From assembly GCF_902460415.1 (NCBI RefSeq), contig NZ_CABPTY010000002.1:343541-407540 (forward strand): 64,000 nucleotides of DNA, written 5' to 3'. A program made the position numbers and the translations under genes. The first letter of the stretch is position 1. Every line of letters starts with the position of its first letter. Source of the stretch: Campylobacter_A concisus_Y. Lineage in GTDB: Bacteria; Campylobacterota; Campylobacteria; Campylobacterales; Campylobacteraceae. Below, in pieces: positions 1-10,675 of this stretch. The notes under the pieces were generated by a model. It made no database searches, was not told the origin of the DNA, and was given only the letters and a program-made list of their open reading frames with translations.

Positions 1-411
1 TATAAATGGTTTCATTATAATCACAATAAATTTATTACACCAATAAAATTATTGGGTATATACAGATTAACACTACCGGACATAGCTATTAGTATAATTT
101 TATAAAACAAATAAGCTAATATACAAATAAAGACTTTCAAAATCTAAGACAATATTTCTAGGGTTACAAGCCCTCGGTACATTCTAACGCAAGATCCTCA
201 ATTTAACACATACCATGAACTTGATATCTTGAAGCACGACACTTAAAAAGGAATACCAAAAATTATCTTCCATTTAATTTTATATATTTTTAATATTCAG
301 TTAAGATTCATTTTTATCTACAATCAAAGAGGTATAGCTTCCAAAATAGTTTTAACATTATACATACAATTACTGGAGTATATCCTTATTGACTGGTATA
401 AAATATAGCCA
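1..411. other. Left-edge stretch without a gene
   Basis: AT-rich sequence with stops in all frames. It lies downstream of the AIPR gene, which ends at 412 on the minus strand. I see no convincing gene, RNA or hairpin terminator. The left end of island A, with the complete tRNA gene, would lie further left, outside the window. Confidence 0.5.
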
Positions 412-2439
412 TTATATCAAAAAACCTTCTTTTATAGCATTCTCATAAAGATCATATAAAATAATAGCTTGCTTTATAGAAGGAAGTCCTATACTTCCAT
501 TTGCAATTTTTGCCAATATATCCATTTGTTTCATAGATATTTGGTGTCTTATTTCATCTTTTTCATAATATTTTAAAATCTTGTCCCAATCTTTAAATTT
601 AACGACAAACGATTGAACTTCTATATTGTCATCAAGTTTCTTGTCTTTTCTTGCTTCTTTTTTTATATACTTTTCTTCTTCTGCACTGCTTAATATCTCA
701 TCATCAAATTCTAAACTCAATTCAATATCTTTTATACTATCCCAGCATAACTTCTTTTTACACCATTGACCTATATTTGCATTGCCTTCCGGCGGGTTAG
801 TTATGTTAGTATATATTTTGCTAGCAACTATAGAGATTATATTCTCTAAATTATTAGATATTTTTTGTTCATCCCATATTTTAGAAAAATTTAAAAATAA
901 TCTATTTTTTTCTAAATAATACGATAAGTACGATAGGGTATAGGCTACGCATTGTGCCCTATAACCACCATTGTACCAAGTGGCGTAAGAAACAAGTTTT
1001 TCAACTTGTTTAAACATTATAATTCTAGATACTGCTTCTTTAAAATAGTTGCTCGTTATACAAAGCTCATCTTTTTCTAACATTTGAGTAATATGTTTTG
1101 CAAAAGCCATAAAGCTATATTGTGCGCCTTTTGATACAATATCCGGCGATTGTAGCCAAGCGATTTCGCTTTTAGCTAAAAATGTTTTATCTATAAGTTG
1201 TGACTTGGGGTTTTCTATTTGAAATTTCTTTTTGTCTGTGCCACTTAAATATGCTTGTTCATTTAAGTATTCGCCCCTTACCCTCTCATAAAACCAATGA
1301 GTTCTTACTTGTATTCCATCAACAGCTGGTGCCAAATTTCTTCTTGAACATTCTTTGAAATCTTTATGGAAAGGACTGTTTGAAAAAAAATCTGATTGAT
1401 TTATCTTGTTTTGGGTATTTGCGTATTCGCTAACTTTTGAGACAAATTCATCTTGTTTTTCGGCGTCAGCAACTACAGATAGTTTCATCTGAACATAAAT
1501 TTTTGATACGTCTAGCTTTGAATTTTTACTTGAAGCATATATGGCCGATACGGTCTGGCCTCCATTGACAATCTGAAAATTTGATATTTTTATAATTTTG
1601 CCATCTTGCAAAATAACATCATTGGCTGTTGCAGTTATGCCATTATTGTATGCGAAAAACATCTCTGGCTTATATTCTATAGTGTTTCGCAACCCCTTAT
1701 TGACGTTGCCTCTAAATTGCAAAAAAGTTCTGACGTTTTGTTCTAAAAGTCTAGAGCCAAATGTATCATAAATTTCAACTATTGTCCTGCCATCTATTAC
1801 GCTTAAATAAGATCTGTAGTCTTTCGCCGGCGTGTCTACTACAAGCGCCGGTAAATCAACCTCAACGTCAAAGTTGTTTTTTGAGTTATTTATAGTATAA
1901 ATTTTATATAAAAACTCAATATCTATAATGCGATATTCCGCATCAATGCCAGATAGTACTTTATTTGGGATACTTGCTAAATTTTTAGTAATTTTTCCAT
2001 CTGTTATAATAATAAGGCGGATTTTTTTAATTTCATTTTTAATTAAATACGAATATATATTATAGGCCATTGAGTAATGCTCAAACCCCTCCTCCATAGT
2101 ATCATAAAGTTTTTGGAAACTCCTTAAAAGGAAATTTTCCAGCTTTTTAAATTTTGATTCTATCTGCGCTTTTATGAGAGTTTGTATATCATCACTTTGA
2201 AAAAAACAATGCACTAGAAGGCTAAGCTTACCACGCTCTACATCAAAGTCATATCCACTTACTTCCATATCTCTTTTATTGTATTCAGCAATCATGTAGT
2301 CTTGCGATAGCTCTCCTTCGTCAACAAGAGAGTCACAGACCGACTCAAAAAATGCTTCTTGTTTGCTTATACCTCGGCTTTGAGCTTGACTCACAATATC
2401 CTGCATAAAATCTTGATGAAAGTCATCTAAACTAACCAT
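412..2439 (-). CDS. AIPR family (abortive infection phage resistance) protein
   Basis: 675-residue protein of the AIPR family, often found in phage-defence and restriction clusters. The family hallmarks are visible: NVRTFL near residue 235, FFAYNNGITA at 261-270 and FQIVNGGQT at 288-296. It is the last gene of a five-gene minus-strand operon and starts 9 bp after the stop of the PD-(D/E)XK gene. The molecular activity of the family is not settled; a nuclease-associated or effector role in the methyltransferase/MORC/Z1 system is inferred from context. No truncation is apparent. Family assignment is confident, exact role is not. Confidence 0.85.
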   Translation of the reverse strand: MVSLDDFHQDFMQDIVSQAQSRGISKQEAFFESVCDSLVDEGELSQDYMIAEYNKRDMEVSGYDFDVERGKLSLLVHCFFQSDDIQTLIKAQIESKFKKLENFLLRSFQKLYDTMEEGFEHYSMAYNIYSYLIKNEIKKIRLIIITDGKITKNLASIPNKVLSGIDAEYRIIDIEFLYKIYTINNSKNNFDVEVDLPALVVDTPAKDYRSYLSVIDGRTIVEIYDTFGSRLLEQNVRTFLQFRGNVNKGLRNTIEYKPEMFFAYNNGITATANDVILQDGKIIKISNFQIVNGGQTVSAIYASSKNSKLDVSKIYVQMKLSVVADAEKQDEFVSKVSEYANTQNKINQSDFFSNSPFHKDFKECSRRNLAPAVDGIQVRTHWFYERVRGEYLNEQAYLSGTDKKKFQIENPKSQLIDKTFLAKSEIAWLQSPDIVSKGAQYSFMAFAKHITQMLEKDELCITSNYFKEAVSRIIMFKQVEKLVSYATWYNGGYRAQCVAYTLSYLSYYLEKNRLFLNFSKIWDEQKISNNLENIISIVASKIYTNITNPPEGNANIGQWCKKKLCWDSIKDIELSLEFDDEILSSAEEEKYIKKEARKDKKLDDNIEVQSFVVKFKDWDKILKYYEKDEIRHQISMKQMDILAKIANGSIGLPSIKQAIILYDLYENAIKEGFLI

Positions 2440-2448
2440 TTTTTGCCT

Positions 2449-3357
2449 TTAAAGTTTTATTCTCTCCAACAAAAATTCATTGCATTTTAATAAATCTACC
2501 GTATATTTTACGTTATGAATTCTGGAATCTATGTCTATGGAAGTAATTTTTGGAAATTTATTATCTACATTAAAAAATAAAATTTTATCTATTTTAAATT
2601 TTAATAGTTCTACTTGGAAATTTGATTTATAGCCATACGAAAAAAGCTTTTTATAAAATGATTCTACGTCGGCGACCTTTACTTCTATACTCTTTATGAT
2701 GTCCTCAACACTAAGTCCTTGCGAATTTATAGATAAAGAGTATACTGCGAGATATAATTTTTCTTTAGTTGTATAAAGTTGATAAGCAGATGAAATTGTA
2801 ACATGTGGCGATTTTGAAGCTTTATACGTTTTAATCTCAACAGCGCAGTCATTAAATAAAAAGTCTTGTTTATCAAAATCTGCCCCAACCCAAGAACTTA
2901 ATGCCTCTTCAAAACCAACTTGTTTAGCTGCAATATTATTTAAAAAACTAAGTTCACCAAATAGCCCCATTTGCCTTTCTGCCCCAAAATCATCATCATT
3001 TGAAATAAAAAATTTTTTCCATTTTAGGAGTCTTGTTTCTATATTGTCTAAAACATTTTCATTATTATTGCAAGTATTTAAAAGAGAAATAATATCGTTG
3101 CAAACCAATACAAATAGTTGCCAATTGGAATTATCGTTTAGTGCTATATAAAATTTGGTACCATCTTTAAAATCTTTTCTTAGTGTATTTAAACCAATAA
3201 ATTTTATACTCTTTTTACTAGTTTTTATACAAAAATCTAGTTCAATGCCAAAAGTATATCTTCCATCCAAATCCACTACCCAAAAAATATCATATCTATT
3301 GTCACCATTAACCCTTCTTCTGGTATTGTTTTTCATATCATTCCAAGGATTAATCAT
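2449..3357 (-). CDS. PD-(D/E)XK motif protein (DUF4420-like), putative restriction nuclease
   Basis: 302 residues. The region GLFGEL (131-136), KQDF (163-166) and VEIKT (173-177) fits a PD-(D/E)XK nuclease core, with Asp165, Glu174 and Lys176 as candidate catalytic residues and Glu136 as the upstream acidic residue. DUF4420-type proteins of this length are typical partners of MORC ATPases and Z1 proteins in restriction-like clusters. The gene overlaps the end of the Z1 gene by 8 bp, so the two are translationally linked. It is the best candidate for the DNA-cutting subunit. Function is inferred from motif and context. Confidence 0.8.
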   Translation of the reverse strand: MINPWNDMKNNTRRRVNGDNRYDIFWVVDLDGRYTFGIELDFCIKTSKKSIKFIGLNTLRKDFKDGTKFYIALNDNSNWQLFVLVCNDIISLLNTCNNNENVLDNIETRLLKWKKFFISNDDDFGAERQMGLFGELSFLNNIAAKQVGFEEALSSWVGADFDKQDFLFNDCAVEIKTYKASKSPHVTISSAYQLYTTKEKLYLAVYSLSINSQGLSVEDIIKSIEVKVADVESFYKKLFSYGYKSNFQVELLKFKIDKILFFNVDNKFPKITSIDIDSRIHNVKYTVDLLKCNEFLLERIKL

Positions 3358-6013
3358 CTTGCTCTTCTAATTCTTCAAATTCCAAAAGCATCTCTTCTTG
3401 GCGTACTTTATTGATTAAATATTTAATAGTTTGAGAGCTACTACAAACACCATTATTGGGAAAACAAACGCCATAGGCTGGCAATATATCGCAACCAAAT
3501 CCGATTTGATTATTTTTGGTGTCTAATATATGCAACATTAAAATTGGGTTTTTTAAATTTTTTCTTAAAAATGAAGGTCTATCGCCTCTTTTTTCTTTCT
3601 TGCTTTGTTCGTAAATTTTGTCATCTAGCAATGCTTTTTCCGGATCTTCTGCCGATAGTTTTCTATTCCCAAGTTCTATATAATCACTCTTGTCTTGCAA
3701 TTTTGAGCGCTCTTCCATATTTATCCCAAATTTTTCTAAAAACCCACCCTTTCCGCCATAAAGAACAACATCCCACATTGTATTCTTATCTTCCAGATAC
3801 GCCCTTATAAAATCTAACTGCATATGTGCTTTTATAACACTAAAGTTATTTATAAAATTTAATATTTCTATTTTATCTATATTTTTATATATAGTGGCGC
3901 TTCCTTTTTTACTACCTCTATTAAGTGATTCTATAAACTTTTTTAAAATATTTAAATTATTATTGTGCAGTTGTGGGTTCTTAGCAAATCTTACGGTTTC
4001 TATTAGCTTTCCACTTAAATCCAACGAAATACATTTTTCTTCAGCGTTTTTCATCTTATTTCTAGCCGTAATTTGTAGTTGACTTTTTGGGTCTTGTCTG
4101 ACAGCTAATCCAAAATTATAAGGAGTTAGACCATCTTCTACCATTTCTTTAAATTTATACATAAGCTCATTCGTAGCCTCAATAATAAATTTAAAATAGT
4201 TTTGAATATCTTTTGGCATATAAATTTTACATAAATCCTCATAGCCTTGTCTATACCCGAACCATCTACCCATCTGCATAAGCGTATCATAGAATATTGT
4301 ACTTCTTATAAAATAACTAACACTGAGTCCTTCTAGAGTAAAGCCACGTGACAGGCTAAGTCCTCCAACCGCAATGACATTTATTCTTTCGCCAGTATTA
4401 TATTTAAGCGGCTTCTTACTCTTTTGGTGAACCTCTATTACTAGAATACTAGTTGCAATTTCAGATAATTTTTTTGAAATCTCTAACCATGAGAATTCAA
4501 TATCAAATTTTGTCTCAAAAATATTCTTTAAGTTTAGTATCAAGCTACTTTGTTTTACCGAATTTGGAAGTAAAATAAAAGCATTAATATCATTTTTTAA
4601 CGCTTTTAAATATTCATCTATCAAACATGCAATTTTTTCGTGTACATCAGAAAAGCGACTAATATTAACAAGCATACTATTATGCTTAATTTGACCCCTT
4701 AAATCCCTTGTTGCCACATTTAGTATAAATACATTTATAGCCTCGTATAGACTTTGTGGCAATTCGGATATAAGGTGATCTTTTTTATGTTTTAAAGGAA
4801 TTTTTTCATCATAATCATTAATATCTATTAAATATTTATCAGGATTATCTATAAAAATCTTTTCGGCGCCGAAATAATTAGTCGGTGCATCAAGGGCATA
4901 TATAAAATCTCTTGGAAAAAGATCTTTAGAGATATGCTCATTCATATTTTTAATCTTTACACTTTGCTCATCCTCTATTGTATGATCTATAAAAATATTT
5001 GCATAAGGTGTGGCAGTGTATGCAACATAGGAGCTTTTTTCAAAAAGTTCCAAAAGGGCTCTCAGCTCTTTATTTATGGTAGTTGGGTCGCTTTGTTCTT
5101 TTGTATTTATGGAGGCATAGTCAGACTCGTCGTCTATCAGCAACATGGCATGTTTTGAAATTTTATTACTATAATGAGATTTGATCCATGTTATGACATT
5201 AGAAAGAGTGCTCGCATTTTTCTTAATAACTAAAAGTACGGGTGTATTGATATTATCAAAATTTATACCTTGTGAATTTTTATGTGCGTCTCTTGTATTA
5301 AAATCGCTTATTTCCGTAGTCAAGCTAATAGGTTGCATTCTATTTGCATTAGGCAGATCATCAAGCCCAACCCCGACTATTTTTGAGTCATTTTTACCAA
5401 CAAAAGCCTCATTTATACGAATTTGGGTCTGGTTTCTAAGATTGTTTTTATCTCCAGCAACAATAACTATAAATTTATAACCAATATCGGCAGCCTTACA
5501 TATCAATGAAGCGTAATTTGAAGTTTTGCCAGATTGAACATGACCCACAACCATACCGTATACACTAAATTTATTCTCTCTCGGATCTCCAATTTGATTC
5601 ATTATCATATCAGTATCATCATTTACAGTTTTAATGACTTGCGGAGGCAAGAAGTTTTTATAAAATTTTTCCAATCTATCCCAGTAAAAATTACTATTAT
5701 TGGCTTTTGTGTTTATGCTATACCAAGACGTATTGCGTCGTTTTTGTTCATCGCCTTTTATTACTAAGCCCGTACTCATCCTTACATTAAAATATTTCTC
5801 TAAGTCGTCTTTTAGTTTTTCATAATCATTATCTGAAAAATCGCCGTCTTGGTTAAATATATCAACTTTAATGTCGGACTTAATAAATCTTTTTACTCGA
5901 GATATTTCGTTGTCAATATCTTCCTCTTGTAAAACCTCATTCTGTTTAGAGTACTTGTTGGTCAAACTACTTTTTGAAAAATTAAAAACTTCTTCATAAA
6001 AACTACATTCCAT
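3350..6013 (-). CDS. Z1 domain-containing P-loop ATPase (helicase-like)
   Basis: 887-residue Z1-domain protein. Walker A is GHVQSGKT at 157-164 and a Walker B/DExx-like LLIDDESD is at 291-298. Further helicase-like signatures are YTATPYANI near 330 and GGLSLSRGFTLEGL in the second half. Z1 proteins are superfamily-II-like ATPases known chiefly from clusters with MORC-type ATPases, methylases and PD-(D/E)XK nucleases, where they probably drive DNA translocation or remodelling. It overlaps the GHKL gene by 11 bp and the next gene by 8 bp, a tight operon. Full length for the family. Confidence 0.9.
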   Translation of the reverse strand: MECSFYEEVFNFSKSSLTNKYSKQNEVLQEEDIDNEISRVKRFIKSDIKVDIFNQDGDFSDNDYEKLKDDLEKYFNVRMSTGLVIKGDEQKRRNTSWYSINTKANNSNFYWDRLEKFYKNFLPPQVIKTVNDDTDMIMNQIGDPRENKFSVYGMVVGHVQSGKTSNYASLICKAADIGYKFIVIVAGDKNNLRNQTQIRINEAFVGKNDSKIVGVGLDDLPNANRMQPISLTTEISDFNTRDAHKNSQGINFDNINTPVLLVIKKNASTLSNVITWIKSHYSNKISKHAMLLIDDESDYASINTKEQSDPTTINKELRALLELFEKSSYVAYTATPYANIFIDHTIEDEQSVKIKNMNEHISKDLFPRDFIYALDAPTNYFGAEKIFIDNPDKYLIDINDYDEKIPLKHKKDHLISELPQSLYEAINVFILNVATRDLRGQIKHNSMLVNISRFSDVHEKIACLIDEYLKALKNDINAFILLPNSVKQSSLILNLKNIFETKFDIEFSWLEISKKLSEIATSILVIEVHQKSKKPLKYNTGERINVIAVGGLSLSRGFTLEGLSVSYFIRSTIFYDTLMQMGRWFGYRQGYEDLCKIYMPKDIQNYFKFIIEATNELMYKFKEMVEDGLTPYNFGLAVRQDPKSQLQITARNKMKNAEEKCISLDLSGKLIETVRFAKNPQLHNNNLNILKKFIESLNRGSKKGSATIYKNIDKIEILNFINNFSVIKAHMQLDFIRAYLEDKNTMWDVVLYGGKGGFLEKFGINMEERSKLQDKSDYIELGNRKLSAEDPEKALLDDKIYEQSKKEKRGDRPSFLRKNLKNPILMLHILDTKNNQIGFGCDILPAYGVCFPNNGVCSSSQTIKYLINKVRQEEMLLEFEELEEQDD

Positions 6014-7406
6014 CCAACGGCTCCTTATATTTTTTAAAAATCTCTATTTTTTTAATTTCATCTTCGCTAAGTCCTATATTTTTTAGATATTCCAGTATTT
6101 TAACCGCTTCTGTATTTGAAATAATATCCTCTTGCCTAAAATTATGTGGATTTTGCTGGACCTGTACCTGTATAGCTTCTAATGGTATGCATGCCTCAAG
6201 TGATTTTAGGTATAGCTGAAATAGTTCTCTCGTTTGCAAATCCAATAAATCTAATAATTTTTGATGCATTGGATTTTCTTTATTTATTGCAAAATAAATT
6301 TTGCTATCTTCGCAAACTAAATCCCAAAATCTAGTAACATTTTTGTCATTTATTTTACGACCACGAGTAGAAAAGGGCTTTACCCCATCTTTTATGGAGT
6401 ATAGAGCAACTCTTTTGAGCTCTTCTTTCAAGCCAGCAACTGGATTTGCGATAGACTTTTTTACATCAATATTCCACAACTCGTCTTGATCGTTTGAAAT
6501 TTCAATCTTTATGCGAACAAGCTTTGTCGCATCGCTAGATTTTAGAGTTCCCCACCATTTACCGTAAACAAGTAGCCTGTGGGCTCTGTATAGATAGAAA
6601 CCTTGAGATTTTATATAGCCACCTCTTCCGCCATATTTTTCCCATTCCGATGAAGTCACTTTTGAATGATGCGGTAAGATAAATGGGGTAATTTTTATTT
6701 CTTTTTCGTTGTATTTAATTATTTCTGTAAATTTTATAAAGGTTGCATCATGTGTTGGATTAAACGGATTAAAAGGTATTAACGGATTATTATTGATGGA
6801 TATTTTTATTTTTCTTGCGCCGTCAGCACCCTCTAAAAATTGATGAAAAACCAAAGACAAATGCTCTCTTAGTATTTCTAAACATTCTGAAATTTGCTCG
6901 ATTTTGTCCATATCTTCCCATATGACAAGAGTAGAATTATCGTTTTTATAAAAATCTTTAAAAATTTCAAGATTTTTATACTCACTCAACTCAGGCGTCA
7001 AAAGTAGCCATTTATCGCTTTTAGAGATATAGTCTAAATCCCATTGCTTAATATTTATCTGATTACATTTCTTTGATATAACGGTAAGTTTTTTGCATTG
7101 AGAAAATGAAGCCGTTTTAAGACCTAAACCAAATTTACCAAGAGCTATATCGTTTCTTCTCTCGTCTGGATTTTTCGAAGATAGTCTCATGGCTTCTACT
7201 AGCTCATCTTCATTCATTCCCACACCATTATCTAGAATGCAAAAAAACGGTTCAGGATGTTGTATGGCATAAATTTTTATATCATTTGCACTGGCAGATA
7301 TGCTGTTATCGATAATATCAGCAACTGCCACTTCAAAAGTATATCCTATATCACGAAGTGATTTGATAAAATTTGCAACATTTGGATTAATTTCTATCGG
7401 ATCCAT
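6003..7406 (-). CDS. GHKL ATPase, MORC/MutL-like, of a restriction-type defence operon
   Basis: 467 residues with the three GHKL motifs near the N terminus: DIIDNS (N box, 30-35), LDNGVGM (58-64) and GKFGLGLKTAS (90-100). This is the ATP-binding fold of MutL, Hsp90 and MORC proteins. The rest is consistent with the transducer region of bacterial MORC-like ATPases. The ATG start overlaps the methyltransferase gene by 20 bp. In this type of cluster the ATPase is thought to act as an ATP-gated clamp coupling DNA recognition to the nuclease and Z1 protein; that role is inferred here. Confidence 0.9.
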   Translation of the reverse strand: MDPIEINPNVANFIKSLRDIGYTFEVAVADIIDNSISASANDIKIYAIQHPEPFFCILDNGVGMNEDELVEAMRLSSKNPDERRNDIALGKFGLGLKTASFSQCKKLTVISKKCNQINIKQWDLDYISKSDKWLLLTPELSEYKNLEIFKDFYKNDNSTLVIWEDMDKIEQISECLEILREHLSLVFHQFLEGADGARKIKISINNNPLIPFNPFNPTHDATFIKFTEIIKYNEKEIKITPFILPHHSKVTSSEWEKYGGRGGYIKSQGFYLYRAHRLLVYGKWWGTLKSSDATKLVRIKIEISNDQDELWNIDVKKSIANPVAGLKEELKRVALYSIKDGVKPFSTRGRKINDKNVTRFWDLVCEDSKIYFAINKENPMHQKLLDLLDLQTRELFQLYLKSLEACIPLEAIQVQVQQNPHNFRQEDIISNTEAVKILEYLKNIGLSEDEIKKIEIFKKYKEPLDGM

Positions 7407-8412
7407 CCAACACCGCTACAATCTCTTTTGCAATTTTTTCAACCATTGGCACAACAACAGAATTTCCAGCCTGCTTATACAACTGTGCTCTTGATATGTT
7501 TGATGGGAGTATAAAGTCTCTTGAAAAGCCTTGTAAATTAAAGCATTCTTTTGGGGTTAATCTTCTTATTACACCATCATCTAATATAATTGGTATATTG
7601 TGTCCACCTGCACCCATATTTGCAGTTAGAGTAGGGCACACATTTGATTTATTAGGGCGAACATAATAGCGTCTATACTGATAAACAATATTTTCATCCA
7701 CTACACTCTCTATCACTTTACGGTGAATTTTATTATTTTTGTCGTTATATATATCAGTCAAGGTAACGCACGAGTTATCTAGAAAGAATTTTATACTTTT
7801 TGGTTTCTTATTTGTTTCCTTGGGAATTTTAAACTTGCTAGATAGTAGATTGGCTTGTTTCGTTTCTTTTATATTTTCTTTTATAGGTTTTTCAAATAAA
7901 TAGTCGTCTTCATCCTTAAAGCCTACAATATAAATTCTTTCCCTTCCCTGTGGTATATCTGTATACTTTGCAGCGTTTAATATAAATGGTATAAAAGAAT
8001 ATCCAGCTCTTTTTATCTCATTTCTAATGGTTTTAAAAGTTTCACCGTTATTATGAGAAGCTATGGTTTTAACATTCTCTAAAAAAAAGGCTTTCGGCCT
8101 TAACTCTTTTAGTAATCTTGATACTTCAAAAAAAAGCTTACCACGCTCATCTTCAAACCCTCTGCCATGTCCAGCAAGTGAAAAGGGCTGACAAGGAAAA
8201 CCTGCTGTTAATATATCTATATCACTTAAATTTTTACCGTTTAACTTTTTAACATCTCCTTCAATGAGATTGGTACTGACGTGATTCAATCTGTAAGTTT
8301 TACAAGCATCTTTATCAATTTCATTTGCCCATACAACATTACAATTTGAATTTTTAAATGCTTGGCACACACCACCAACTCCAGCGAATAAACTTCCTAC
8401 TCTGTAAGTCAC
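7387..8412 (-). CDS. C5-cytosine DNA methyltransferase (Dcm family)
   Basis: 341 residues with the C5-methyltransferase motifs: FAGVGG (motif I, 9-14), GFPCQPFS (motif IV, catalytic Cys74), ENV (motif VI, 112-114), QGRERIYIVG (motif VIII) and a C-terminal GNSVVVPM (motif X). The segment around 190-270 is the probable target recognition domain; the target sequence cannot be read from this. The start is GTG (8412-8410) preceded by an AAAAAGG ribosome binding site. It is the first gene of the defence operon and would protect host DNA. No vsr gene is adjacent. Confidence 0.95.
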   Translation of the reverse strand: MTYRVGSLFAGVGGVCQAFKNSNCNVVWANEIDKDACKTYRLNHVSTNLIEGDVKKLNGKNLSDIDILTAGFPCQPFSLAGHGRGFEDERGKLFFEVSRLLKELRPKAFFLENVKTIASHNNGETFKTIRNEIKRAGYSFIPFILNAAKYTDIPQGRERIYIVGFKDEDDYLFEKPIKENIKETKQANLLSSKFKIPKETNKKPKSIKFFLDNSCVTLTDIYNDKNNKIHRKVIESVVDENIVYQYRRYYVRPNKSNVCPTLTANMGAGGHNIPIILDDGVIRRLTPKECFNLQGFSRDFILPSNISRAQLYKQAGNSVVVPMVEKIAKEIVAVLDGSDRN

Positions 8413-8599
8413 AAAAAACCTTTTTAATTTTTATGAATTATATAACAATACTTATAAAATATAAAAGCATTTAGTTTTAGAGTAGCTAGCCTCAATACTG
8501 CTTTGCGTATAGTTTGCATTTTTATTCTTTATTTAATACCTAAAATAATACTAAATAAGATATAAGAAAGTCTTAAAGCTCATGCTTTAAAATTTAGCC

Positions 8600-10591
8600 C
8601 TATTCATTTTCATACGATACCATCTCTACTTTAGCTTTTAGTGTATTAGCGTTAATAGGCTTAGCATAAGTATTTAGCAAAATTTTATACTGCTTTTCAT
8701 GCCCTACTATCTGAGCTATAAGGTTGGCTTCGACCTCACGTTGCACTAGATAGTCTATAAAGTAGTGCCTAAAAGAGTAGAAAGTCTTTTTAGAGTCTTT
8801 GTCTATAAACTTTCTTTGGATCTGGCTTCTAAAAATTTCAGAGAAGTCCTTATTGCTTACCTTAAATATATTTCCGCTTTTCTTGCTATTAACATATTCT
8901 AGTAGGCCTAGATCTATGAGCTTACTATGGATAGGCACAAACCTAATGCTGTTTTTGGTCTTGGTAGTTTTACCATCATTTGTGTTTATGTTAAAGCAGT
9001 AAATTCCATCTTTTAAGACTATATCTTCTTTATGAAGTTGTGTGATCTCTTTTATCCTCATGCCACTATAAGCAGCTATCATTGTGACGTAGTAGAGCTC
9101 ACTAGCCTCTATCCTTGAACTTGGTGATTTACCACTTTGTTTGATGTTAGTTACTATCTCAAAGATCTTCCTAGCTTCTGATGCTTCGTATGGAAGCACT
9201 GCCCTTTCACTAGGGTCTATGTCTATCTTGACGTTCATTTTTGCAGTTATGCTTTTACCTATATAGCCACTATCAAAGCAGTAGTTAAAAAACTGAATAA
9301 CCCTTATCATATATTTTTGGATAGTAGGCTCAGAGAGTTTATCGTCCTTTTCTCCTAGCTTAAGTATCTGAGATAAACTTTTATCTTTATACCTACTCTT
9401 TTGAGCTAGCTTAGTTGGAATTTTATAAAGAAGATCTCTAAATTCAAGCAAGTTATCTCTCGTGATCCTATAAACTGGCGTATCTTCGTTAAAGTATAAA
9501 AATAAGAGCTTTTTTACGCCAGTAACTAATCTTTGCGTGTCTGGCGACCACTTGTCAGCTCTTTTAGTGTTTGTCTCAAATATCTCGAATGCATCCTTTA
9601 AGCTCTTTTGATCTTCTAAATTTAAAGCTGAGAATTGATTACTAGAGCCAGATGTCGCTTGCAGTACTTGCCTGATCTCGTACTCTTTGGTTATTTTGGC
9701 GCTAGGATTAAAAATACTAAAGCTACTATCGTCATCTAATTTTATCTTGATATTTTTTGGTGGATTTGGATCCAATATGATATCTTCCATGCTTCTATGG
9801 TCATTCTTTGTTCTTACTAGCTTTAAATTTGAAGTTGAGCCATACTTTTGATCTAGTATGGCATAAACCGTCTCGCTAATCCTCTGAGCCATAGCCTTAA
9901 GCTGTCCATCCGTAATAGGCAAATAACCGCTATCTTCAAGCTCTTTTATATTTTCTTGAAATGAAGCTATGTCCTTAGCGTCAAACGAACTAGGTTTGGC
10001 ATGTTTGGTTAAGTTATCACTAGAATCATCTTCTAGAAAATATTGCTCACGCTTGTCATCAAAGAGCACACTGCTCTTCTCAAGCTTTGATACAAGATAG
10101 TTAAGTGTTAGTATGTTTTTCTCTAGAAGAGTTTGCCCTATGTTTTCTTTATCCTTGCCACCAAGAGCGCCAGCAGTGTTAGTGATATTGCTTATATCCT
10201 TAATTAAAATTTGAGGCAGATCACCATCTATCAAACTTTGTTTAAAGTAGTCATTGAGCGCATTTAGAAATTCTACATCCATCTTCTTATTAAGAAGAGA
10301 GTGCTCTTTGATACTCTTGCTAAGCTTTACTTTCATAAACGAATTTACAAAAGATTGGATTATGCTATCACTAAGATTCATGTGAACCGCCCTTTTTATC
10401 AAGTAAAGATTGTTGTCTAGAATTTTAGCCCTTTTTCTGGCTTTTTCCAAGAGATTAGTGGATGTGGAGAAGCAAATTTCTCGCTTTTCGTTAAAAAATT
10501 TTCTGATGCTTGGAGCAAGTGTGACTCGGTAGTAATATATACCGTTTCGCTCCCTTAAGTGTTGTCCCATATTTAATAGCCAACCGGTCAA
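8600..10591 (-). CDS. Tyrosine recombinase/integrase of island A (Int1)
   Basis: About 656-663 residues. The N-terminal RNGIYYYRVTL region is the DUF6538/arm-binding type. The C-terminal catalytic domain shows SGMRIKEI (catalytic Arg), FYSFRHYF (box II, Tyr where many relatives have His), VGHEKQY, and LLNTYAK (nucleophile Tyr). I prefer the ATG at 10570 (MGQHLRERNG), which matches the starts of the two paralogues, over the upstream TTG at 10591. It sits 85 bp from the 45-bp tRNA-derived repeat and would catalyse integration and excision of island A. Strongly related to Int2. Confidence 0.95.
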   Translation of the reverse strand: MTGWLLNMGQHLRERNGIYYYRVTLAPSIRKFFNEKREICFSTSTNLLEKARKRAKILDNNLYLIKRAVHMNLSDSIIQSFVNSFMKVKLSKSIKEHSLLNKKMDVEFLNALNDYFKQSLIDGDLPQILIKDISNITNTAGALGGKDKENIGQTLLEKNILTLNYLVSKLEKSSVLFDDKREQYFLEDDSSDNLTKHAKPSSFDAKDIASFQENIKELEDSGYLPITDGQLKAMAQRISETVYAILDQKYGSTSNLKLVRTKNDHRSMEDIILDPNPPKNIKIKLDDDSSFSIFNPSAKITKEYEIRQVLQATSGSSNQFSALNLEDQKSLKDAFEIFETNTKRADKWSPDTQRLVTGVKKLLFLYFNEDTPVYRITRDNLLEFRDLLYKIPTKLAQKSRYKDKSLSQILKLGEKDDKLSEPTIQKYMIRVIQFFNYCFDSGYIGKSITAKMNVKIDIDPSERAVLPYEASEARKIFEIVTNIKQSGKSPSSRIEASELYYVTMIAAYSGMRIKEITQLHKEDIVLKDGIYCFNINTNDGKTTKTKNSIRFVPIHSKLIDLGLLEYVNSKKSGNIFKVSNKDFSEIFRSQIQRKFIDKDSKKTFYSFRHYFIDYLVQREVEANLIAQIVGHEKQYKILLNTYAKPINANTLKAKVEMVSYENE

Positions 10592-10675
10592 AAATGGAAC
10601 AGTTTTATGTAATCACTAAGCAAAAAATCGTCTAAAGTGCGTATTTCAGGCTTTTAGGAGCTCATATAAAAAATC

